Source: UBA11740 sp035635855
GTDB taxonomy: Bacteria > Acidobacteriota > Blastocatellia > Pyrinomonadales > Pyrinomonadaceae
Reading direction: 5' to 3'
Length of the DNA stretch: 64,000 nt
NCBI GenBank assembly: GCA_035635855.1
Contig: DASQAF010000029.1
Location: 124,001-188,000, forward strand
Made by a program: the position numbers and the translations under genes. Each line of letters begins with the position of its first letter. Within the stretch, counting starts at the first letter, position 1. Shown here in pieces: positions 57,379-64,000 of this stretch. A model generated the notes under the pieces. It was not told where the DNA came from, did not search any database, and saw only the letters and a program-made list of their open reading frames with translations.

Positions 57379-58428
57379 ATGGCGGCAGAGTTGAGGACAG
57401 ACCGCGAACTCAGCTTGGACTTTTTGCGTGTAACTGAAGCGGCGGCAATAGCCGCGGCGCGCACGATGGGCCAGGGCGATCGCAAGTATTCGGATCAGGT
57501 AGCGGTCGAGGCCATGCGCGAAGTGATGGACTCAGTGCCGATGCGCGGCCGGATCGTGATTGGCGAGGGCGAGCGGGACGAAGCACCCATGCTCTTCATC
57601 GGCGAAGAGGTAGGCGGCGGCTTTGGTGTCGGCGAAGAGTTGGCCGCATCGTGTCCGGAGGTCGATATTGCCGTCGATCCGCTCGAAGGCACGAACCTGT
57701 GCGCGCTCGGCGCGAACAACGCGATCGCGGTGCTGGCTGCTGCCGAACGCGGGGGATTGCTGCATGCTCCCGATATCTATATGGACAAGATCGTCGTCGG
57801 GCCATCGTCGCGCGGAGTAATCGACATCGACGCGCCGGTCAAAGATAATCTGCGCAACATCGCCCGCCGGCTGGGTCGCGACATTGAAGACCTGACCGTG
57901 ATCGTTCTCGATCGTCCGCGACACAAGAAAATAATTGCTGACGTGCGCGCCGCCGGGGCGCGTATTCGTTTGATTTCGGATGGCGATCTTTCAGCCGGAA
58001 TCTCAGCGGCCGTGGCGGGGACCAACATTCACGCGTGCATCGGCATCGGCGGCGCGCCCGAAGGTGTGCTGACCGCAGCGGCAATCAAGTGTCTGAACGG
58101 AGAGATTCAAGCGCGTTTGGTTTTTGATTCAGAGAGACTGGGAGTAGATCGCGACAAGGTGCCGCCAGCGAGCGAAGTTATCGAGCGGCTGAAATCGATG
58201 GGCATAACCGATCCCAATAAGATTTACGACACCGACGATCTGGCGCCGGGGAAAAAGATCATTTTTGCGGCCAGTGGAGTTACCGACGGATCCTTGATGC
58301 GTGGCGTGCGTTTCTTTGGCTCGGGCAAACGCACTCACTCGCTGGTGATGACCAGTGAATCAAAACACATTCGCTTTGTCGATACGATGCATATCGAAGG
58401 CGGGCCCGACACGGTGATTAGATTCTGA
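57379..58428 (+). CDS. glpX: class II fructose-1,6-bisphosphatase (GlpX)
   Basis: This 349-residue metal-dependent enzyme hydrolyses fructose 1,6-bisphosphate in gluconeogenesis. MRGRIVIGEGERDEAPMLFI and VDIAVDPLEGTNLCALG form the lithium-sensitive phosphatase metal site. GIGGAPEGVLTAAAIKCL is the conserved glycine loop. ATG 57379 with AGGAGA upstream is chosen over ATG 57313, because the upstream residues add nothing family-like. Length is in the normal range with a slightly long N-terminus. It probably supplies hexose phosphates for glycan synthesis. The DUF2085 gene follows after 47 bases. Confidence 0.93.
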   Translation: MAAELRTDRELSLDFLRVTEAAAIAAARTMGQGDRKYSDQVAVEAMREVMDSVPMRGRIVIGEGERDEAPMLFIGEEVGGGFGVGEELAASCPEVDIAVDPLEGTNLCALGANNAIAVLAAAERGGLLHAPDIYMDKIVVGPSSRGVIDIDAPVKDNLRNIARRLGRDIEDLTVIVLDRPRHKKIIADVRAAGARIRLISDGDLSAGISAAVAGTNIHACIGIGGAPEGVLTAAAIKCLNGEIQARLVFDSERLGVDRDKVPPASEVIERLKSMGITDPNKIYDTDDLAPGKKIIFAASGVTDGSLMRGVRFFGSGKRTHSLVMTSESKHIRFVDTMHIEGGPDTVIRF

Positions 58429-58475
58429 TCGAGCGCAAGCTGGTGCTTGCGTTCACAAACTAACAAGGGACACGG

Positions 58476-59024
58476 ATGAGCGCGGCTGTCGTTGAACGCG
58501 ATTCGTTGGCGGAAGAAGTGACGCCCGCTGCGGGCCCAGCGATCGCGATATGGGCCATTACCGCACTGTTCGGCCTGACCGTCATCGGTTTAATTATTGG
58601 CGCGCCTTTAGCTCAAGCAAGCGGCCATCCGGTCTTCGCCGCCACGATCTACAAAGCCTTCGGCTTCCTCTGCCATCAAATCCCCGAGCGTTCGTTTCAT
58701 CTCGCCGGACATCAATTCGGGGTCTGCTCACGCTGCACTGGATTGTATGCGGGGTTCGCCGTTGCCGCGGTCGCTTATCCGCTGGTACGTTCGCTCAAGA
58801 CCACCAACACGCCGCCAAGGTTATGGCTGATTCTCGCAGCGGTTCCCATAGCAATTGATTTTGCGCTCGGCTATTTCTCGATCTGGCAGAATAACCACTT
58901 GTCACGTTTCATAACCGGAGCGCTGCTCGGCTCAGTGGTGGTCTTTTACATAATTCCGGGAATGGTGGAGCTAAGTTCGTCCGCGATTCGTCGTCTCAAA
59001 CCCAACTTAGCCCCCGAGCCCTAA
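58476..59024 (+). CDS. DUF2085 membrane protein
   Basis: This 182-residue protein has about four membrane segments. FLCHQIPERSFHLAGHQFGV, followed by the CSRC motif and GLYAGF, is the DUF2085 signature with conserved Cys and His residues that could bind metal. Function is unknown. ATG 58476 is preceded by a weak ribosome site (AAGGGA). It sits between the glpX gene and the cyclic glucan synthase gene on the same strand. Confidence 0.87.
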   Translation: MSAAVVERDSLAEEVTPAAGPAIAIWAITALFGLTVIGLIIGAPLAQASGHPVFAATIYKAFGFLCHQIPERSFHLAGHQFGVCSRCTGLYAGFAVAAVAYPLVRSLKTTNTPPRLWLILAAVPIAIDFALGYFSIWQNNHLSRFITGALLGSVVVFYIIPGMVELSSSAIRRLKPNLAPEP

Positions 59025-59169
59025 CGAGCCCCATGGTTACAGCACGCGAGGTCGCACGCCCTAACCGACGGCCTTCTCGACAGTTACCCGCCGGTCACGC
59101 AGGTAGTACTGACTACGACCGTGATATCCTAGCGAAAAATTTCCTGGAAACTATCCCCGCTGGTTGATT

Positions 59170-62100
59170 ATGTTCGCATGGATTTCCACATTTGCACGGA
59201 ATTTGAAGCGCCCGTCGGGCGCGGATACCGAGCTGCCGATCCGCGAAGAGCTCTACAGCATCGAGCGTCTGGAGCAATACGCTGCCGCGCTCGCCGCGGA
59301 ACATAAACTGGCCGAAAAGCAACGGCGAATTAGTTTATTGCTGCCGCGGCTGGAAGAAAACGGGCGCAAACTGGTTGCTGCCTACAAAACGCTGGCCGAT
59401 TCGATCCGCGAAGAGCACGTCATTTCTCCGGCAGCGGAATGGCTGGTCGACAACTTTCACCTTGTTGAAGAGCAAGTGCGCGAAATTCGCGAAGACTTGC
59501 CGAAGAGTTATTACTACGAGCTACCTCAGTTGGCCGAAGGCTACTTCAAAAATTATCCGCGCATTTACGCACTTTCCATTTCGCTAATCGGGCACACGGA
59601 CAGCCACCTTGACACCGAAACGCTACGCCGTTTCATCAACGCTTATCAGCGGGTTTCGCCGCTGTCGATTGGCGAGTTGTGGGCAGTCCCGATCAGTTTG
59701 CGTCTGGCGCTGGTCGAGAACCTGCGCCGGCTGGCCACGCGCATTGTTTTGTCCCGCGGCGAACGCGATGAAGCTGACAAGCTGGCCGACAAGCTGCTCG
59801 AAATCGCTCAGCGTCAACCGAATGAACTAGTGCCGCTGCTGTCGGCGCGTCTTTCTAAACGCAAAGCCCTCCGCCGCTCTTTTGTCGTCCAGCTCACCCA
59901 ACGCCTCCGCGAACAGGATCCGGCGGTGATGCAGGTGTTTGAATGGCTCGAGAAACAACTCGCCAAAGAAGATCTGTCGATCGAAAAGATCGTGCTTGAA
60001 GAGCACCATCGCCAGGCCGCGGCGCAGGTGACGGTGGGGAACATCATCACCAGCATGCGTTTGCTTTCGACACTCGACTGGAAAGATTTCTTCGAAACAG
60101 TCAGCCTGATCGATCCGGAGTTGGCAAAAGATCCGGTGGGAATGTACTCGCAGATGGATTTTGCGACTCGCGATCGTTATCGCCACGTCATCGAGCGCAT
60201 CAGCAAAGGCACCAAGAAGGGCGAGCCGGAGATTGCGCGCGCCGCGCTGCGCCTGGCCGAACAGGCGGTCAAATCAGGCGAAGATCCAGCGCACGGGCAC
60301 GTGGGCTATTTTTTGGTTGGCGATGGCGTTTTGCTCCTCGAGCAGGAAGCTTCCTATCGTCCGCGTCTGAGCGAGCGGCTGCGACGGACGATCGAGCGAC
60401 ACGCTACGCTTACTTATCTCGGCACTTTCGTGCTCTTGAGCGCGCTAATGCTCGGCCTTATCCTGGCGGCGCTGCTGCACGCGCACGTAGGCGTGGCGAT
60501 GACTGTGGCCGCCTTACTACTGGCTTTGATCCCGGCGAGCGATCTGTCGCTCAGCATGCTCAACTGGGACATCACACACACTTTTGAGCCGACGCTGCTG
60601 CCAAAACTCGATCTCGGAAAGGGAATCCCGGCGGAAGCTAAAACCATGGTCGTCGTGCCCGTAATCTTCCACGACGAGGCCACGGTCGCAGCCCTAATGG
60701 ACAAACTGGAGATTGCCTGGCTGGCCAATCAGGACGAGCACCTGCACTTTGCGCTGCTGAGTGACTTTGCCGATGCCGAATCTGCGCAGATGTCTGACGA
60801 CCGCGAGATTCTGGAGGTGGCAAAGCAAGGCGTCGAACGACTAAATCAAACCTACAGCGCGGGCGCGCCAATCCGATTCCATCTGTTTCATCGGCGACGA
60901 CAATGGTGCGAGACGGAAGGGAAATGGATCGGCTGGGAAAGGAAGCGCGGCAAGCTGCGCGAATTCAATCGACTGCTGCGGGCAGCGCGCGATACCAGCT
61001 TTATTGTAGCTACCGCCAGTCCTGATCTGCTGGCGCAGATTCGCTATGTCATCACCCTGGACGCCGACACTCAATTGCCTCGCGATGCCGCGCGACGTTT
61101 GATCGGGGCGGCGATTCATCCACTGAACCAGCCGCGTTTCGATCGCTCGACCCGGACGGTGGTTGATGGTTACGCGATTCTGCAACCGCGCGTGAGCATC
61201 TCGCTGGAAAGCGCCTCACAGTCAATGTTCGCGCGCATCTTCTCGGGCAACACCGGCATCGATCCCTACACCACGGCCGCTTCGGACGTCTATCAGGATC
61301 TCTTCGGCGAGGGAATCTATACCGGCAAGGGTCTGTATGATGTCGACGCGTTCGAAGAAGCGCTGAACGGACGAGTTCCAGACAACTCTCTGCTGAGTCA
61401 CGATCTGTTTGAATCGATCTTCGCGCGCACGGCGCTGGTCAGCGATATCGAGTTTCTGGATGACTATCCCGCTTACTACGACACCTTTGCCATGCGCCAG
61501 CATCGCTGGACTCGCGGCGATTGGCAGATCGCGGGCTGGCTGCGCCGCACCGTCCGCGATGCCGATGGTCACAAACAACCTAACCATATTTCAGCAATCT
61601 CGCGCTGGAAAATCCTCGACAACCTGCGGCGCAGCCTGCTGGCCCCGGCAATCATTTTATTATTGCTCGCGGGATGGACGATCCTGCCCGGCAGCGCCTG
61701 GGCCTGGACGCTGTTCGCGTTGGTGACGCTGGCGTTTCCGGTCTATGCGCACGTCACCGCCGGTCTGCTGATTCATCCGCGCGGCGTTCCCTGGACCAGC
61801 CACTTCTGGAGTGTCTGGGGTGACCTGCGCACGAACACCGCGCAGTTGGCCCTGGCAACAATTTTTCTGGCGCACCAGGCCTGGCTGATGAGCGACGCGA
61901 TTGTGCGCACCGCTTGTCGCAAACTCATTTCACACCGGCATCTGTTGGAGTGGGTAACGGCCGCCGGCGCTGAGAAGTCGAGCAGTCATGACCGGCAGGC
62001 TTTTTTGAGATTGATGTGGCCGGCGCAAGCGATCGCTTTGACGGCGGCGATTCTGGTCGCGCTGGTGAAAACTCGTTCGCTGCCGCTGGCCTTTCCGTTT

Positions 62101-64000
62101 CTCGCGCTTTGGGCTTTATCGCCGCTGATTGCTTTCTATGTTAGCCGTCGTCGCCCGGAAGCAGCGGAGGAGTTCGCTCCCAGAGACATTCGCGCGGGCC
62201 GCATCATCGCACGTCGCACCTGGCGCTTTTTTGAAATCTTCGTCGGCGATGAAGATCACTGGCTCCCACCCGACAACATACAGGAAGATCCGGCAGTCGT
62301 GGCGCATCGCACCTCGCCGACGAACATCGGGTTGCTGCTGCTCTCAACTCTGTCGGCTTACGATTTCGGTTACGTGGGCCTGGTTGAGTTACTCGAGCGG
62401 CTGGAATTCACTTTCGCAAGTCTGGAAAAGCTGCAAAAGTTTCGCGGTCATTATCTCAACTGGCATGACACGCGTACGCTGCAGCCGATGTGGCCGCAGT
62501 ACGTGTCAACGGTAGATAGCGGCAACCTCGCCGGACATCTGATCGCGCTCAAGCAGGCATGCATCGAACTACCGGACGACCGGCTTTTTCACGAAAGAGT
62601 GCGCGCCGGACTAGGCGATACGCTTGCCGCCATCACTCAGGAAACATCACAACTCGCCGCCATACGGCAACGCACCGACGCGATCACAATTAAGCAACTG
62701 GGAGGGGAGATTCAGTTATGCGCGGCGCTGTTAGCTGACAAAGCACCGGAAACGCTCGGCGAATGGTCTGTATTATTCGAGGCCCTCCACGACCGAGTCA
62801 CGAACATCGATGACATTGTGGCCGCCCTGGCACTGGAGCACGGCGGCGAAGAGTTTGCAGAGTTGCGCTGGTGGACCAGTTCGCTGCTGCACGAGGTGCG
62901 CAACTATCGCCGCGACCTGGGCCTGTTGGCGCCGTGGACGGTCGTTAACACGCCTCACCTAAGTTTGTCGTACAAAGGCGCCGAACCTGTCTTGCAATGG
63001 AGATCGATCATCGCACAGCTGGATAGCGTGCCATCGCTGGCTCACATTTCAGAGATCTGTGACCGCGCGTTGGTGCAACTGGCAGCGCTGGGCGCTCAGA
63101 TTGAACAAAGCGTCAGTGTCGAGGACCCCGGCCGGCCACAGGCCGGAACATCCAGTCCGGAAACGCCGAACGCTGAGGCGAGTCGCGAAGCAGCGCAGAC
63201 TGAACTAGCCGCCCTGACGACGGCCATTGAACAAGCCGCCGAGACTGCAAAGACCTGTTCATCGCGTCTGGCCCAAATTGCCCAGACCTGTCAGCGCCTG
63301 CTCGACGAAATGGACTTTAAGTTCCTCCTCGATCCTGAACGCAAGGTTTTCACGATTGGCTATAACGTCACTGAGGGACATCTGGACAATTCTTTTTATG
63401 ACCTGCTGGCGTCCGAGGCGCGGCTGGCCAGTTTCGTAGCCATCGCCAAGGGTGATGTCCCACAGGAGCATTGGTTTCGCATGGGACGCCAGCTTACTTC
63501 AGTCGATGGTGGTCGCGCCCTGATTTCCTGGACCGGCACCATGTTCGAATATCTGATGCCGCTCCTGGTGATGCGCAATTATCGCGAGACCCTGCTGGGC
63601 CAAACTTACCGGTCGGTGGTTTCCAGACAAATTGAATATGGTTATGAACGCGGGGTGCCATGGGGGATCTCTGAGTCGGCTTATGCCGCGCGCGATCTGC
63701 AATTGAATTATCAGTATGGTCCCTTCGGGGTGCCCGGACTCGGCCTCAAGCGCGGCCTGATCGAAGATTTGGTCGTCTCGCCTTACTCGACAATTCTGGC
63801 CTCGAACGTTTTGCCGGAGCAGGCGATCGAGAACCTGCGTACACTCGAGCGCGAAGGCGCGCTGTCGCGCTTTGGGTTTTATGAGGCGCTCGATTACACG
63901 CCAGAGCGAGTCAAAAAAGGCGAGCGCTGCACGCTGGTGCGAGCGTACATGGCACATCATCAGGGGATGAGTTTGATCGCGCTGGACAATTTGCTGCACC
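59170..64000 (+). CDS. ndvB: cyclic beta-1,2-glucan synthase (NdvB/Cgs), 5' part
   Basis: From ATG 59170 the frame appears open to the window edge, giving about 1610 residues; the C-terminal GH94 phosphorylase part is outside. Membrane helices near residues 415-460 precede a GT84 domain (PVIFHDEATVAALMDK, TLDADTQ with DxD, QHRWTRGDWQ with QxxRW). More helices (about 815-990) follow. The start of the glucoamylase-like protease/transglycosylase region follows (SFYDLLASEARLASFVAI, YMAHHQGMSLIALDN at the end). It makes the inner-membrane cyclic glucan secreted to the periplasm for osmotic adaptation. No ribosome site better than AT-rich TGATT is seen before the ATG. Confidence 0.93.
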   Translation, partial: MFAWISTFARNLKRPSGADTELPIREELYSIERLEQYAAALAAEHKLAEKQRRISLLLPRLEENGRKLVAAYKTLADSIREEHVISPAAEWLVDNFHLVEEQVREIREDLPKSYYYELPQLAEGYFKNYPRIYALSISLIGHTDSHLDTETLRRFINAYQRVSPLSIGELWAVPISLRLALVENLRRLATRIVLSRGERDEADKLADKLLEIAQRQPNELVPLLSARLSKRKALRRSFVVQLTQRLREQDPAVMQVFEWLEKQLAKEDLSIEKIVLEEHHRQAAAQVTVGNIITSMRLLSTLDWKDFFETVSLIDPELAKDPVGMYSQMDFATRDRYRHVIERISKGTKKGEPEIARAALRLAEQAVKSGEDPAHGHVGYFLVGDGVLLLEQEASYRPRLSERLRRTIERHATLTYLGTFVLLSALMLGLILAALLHAHVGVAMTVAALLLALIPASDLSLSMLNWDITHTFEPTLLPKLDLGKGIPAEAKTMVVVPVIFHDEATVAALMDKLEIAWLANQDEHLHFALLSDFADAESAQMSDDREILEVAKQGVERLNQTYSAGAPIRFHLFHRRRQWCETEGKWIGWERKRGKLREFNRLLRAARDTSFIVATASPDLLAQIRYVITLDADTQLPRDAARRLIGAAIHPLNQPRFDRSTRTVVDGYAILQPRVSISLESASQSMFARIFSGNTGIDPYTTAASDVYQDLFGEGIYTGKGLYDVDAFEEALNGRVPDNSLLSHDLFESIFARTALVSDIEFLDDYPAYYDTFAMRQHRWTRGDWQIAGWLRRTVRDADGHKQPNHISAISRWKILDNLRRSLLAPAIILLLLAGWTILPGSAWAWTLFALVTLAFPVYAHVTAGLLIHPRGVPWTSHFWSVWGDLRTNTAQLALATIFLAHQAWLMSDAIVRTACRKLISHRHLLEWVTAAGAEKSSSHDRQAFLRLMWPAQAIALTAAILVALVKTRSLPLAFPFLALWALSPLIAFYVSRRRPEAAEEFAPRDIRAGRIIARRTWRFFEIFVGDEDHWLPPDNIQEDPAVVAHRTSPTNIGLLLLSTLSAYDFGYVGLVELLERLEFTFASLEKLQKFRGHYLNWHDTRTLQPMWPQYVSTVDSGNLAGHLIALKQACIELPDDRLFHERVRAGLGDTLAAITQETSQLAAIRQRTDAITIKQLGGEIQLCAALLADKAPETLGEWSVLFEALHDRVTNIDDIVAALALEHGGEEFAELRWWTSSLLHEVRNYRRDLGLLAPWTVVNTPHLSLSYKGAEPVLQWRSIIAQLDSVPSLAHISEICDRALVQLAALGAQIEQSVSVEDPGRPQAGTSSPETPNAEASREAAQTELAALTTAIEQAAETAKTCSSRLAQIAQTCQRLLDEMDFKFLLDPERKVFTIGYNVTEGHLDNSFYDLLASEARLASFVAIAKGDVPQEHWFRMGRQLTSVDGGRALISWTGTMFEYLMPLLVMRNYRETLLGQTYRSVVSRQIEYGYERGVPWGISESAYAARDLQLNYQYGPFGVPGLGLKRGLIEDLVVSPYSTILASNVLPEQAIENLRTLEREGALSRFGFYEALDYTPERVKKGERCTLVRAYMAHHQGMSLIALDNLLH

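Noticed and set aside
56078..57379. Long N-terminus of the Rv2258c-like methyltransferase
   Set aside because: The ideal GGAGG before ATG 57160 and the family start argue against the upstream 73 residues, which would overlap the glpX promoter region.
57303..57385. Minus-strand reading frame with a zinc-ribbon-like CLLC...CPVC pattern at the glpX start
   Set aside because: The four Cys spacing is suggestive, but the frame has no start codon outside the antisense of the glpX coding region, no ribosome site, and the glpX start with AGGAGA overlaps it.
1..64000. CRISPR arrays, tRNA/rRNA genes, prophage or IS transposases
   Set aside because: No regularly spaced direct repeats, tRNA-like T-arm/anticodon patterns, rRNA segments, integrase or transposase motifs were recognised on either strand.

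Overview
The window is a moderately GC-rich bacterial chromosome segment that codes on both strands and is gene-dense apart from a few long leaders. No tRNA, rRNA, phage, insertion-sequence transposase or CRISPR array is recognisable. A PEP-CTERM protein, paired c-di-GMP and NtrC-type regulators, a cyclic beta-1,2-glucan synthase, aromatic acyl-CoA genes and many palindromic intergenic repeats together suggest Acidobacteriota (Blastocatellia/Pyrinomonadales-like). That placement is inference and has not been tested by phylogeny.

Layout. (1) 0.3-10.4 kb is a mostly plus-strand metabolic run: a DinB-like protein, two VOC proteins, RidA, a zinc-ribbon/SecD-like membrane protein, a crotonase, an acyl-CoA dehydrogenase, an amino-acid permease, an aminotransferase and an aromatic-CoA-type FAD monooxygenase, then an MFS exporter. 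(2) 11-18.2 kb is signalling: an HD-GYP/GAF/GGDEF c-di-GMP enzyme behind a long structured leader, a REC-GAF-PAS-histidine kinase, an NtrC-family sigma-54 activator and a PEP-CTERM protein. (3) 18.6-46 kb is a surface glycan locus. It holds a WbpA-like dehydrogenase, a WecB epimerase, a heparinase-like lyase, two NodB-like deacetylases, a formyltransferase, two asparagine-synthase-type amidotransferases plus the remnant of a third, a flippase, two methyltransferases, two GT4 glycosyltransferases, two GT39-like membrane proteins, an ACP/KAS III/AAC(3)-like/ACP acyl module and a bi-domain dehydrogenase. (4) 46.3-48.4 kb has four small membrane proteins (dispanin/CD225, TM2, DUF2752, unknown). 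(5) 48.6-57.2 kb has thioesterases, a HAD hydrolase, a benzoate-CoA-ligase-family enzyme, a CCA-type nucleotidyltransferase, a decayed GxxExxY nuclease element, a second acyl-CoA dehydrogenase, a lone receiver protein and a methyltransferase. (6) 57.3-64 kb has GlpX fructose bisphosphatase, a DUF2085 protein and the start of a very large cyclic beta-1,2-glucan synthase that runs off the window.

How they may work together. Regions 2 and 3 look like one regulated system: two-component and sigma-54 control next to a PEP-CTERM protein and an exopolysaccharide locus whose sugars are oxidised, amidated, N-formylated or N-acylated, and methylated. Regions 1 and 5 carry the parts of an aerobic aromatic-CoA (aminobenzoate/salicylate-like) route, split on either side of the glycan locus. 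The intergenic DNA carries several palindromic repeat families. Some supply the stop codons or C-terminal tails of neighbouring genes, and one flanks the dead PD-(D/E)XK nuclease gene.
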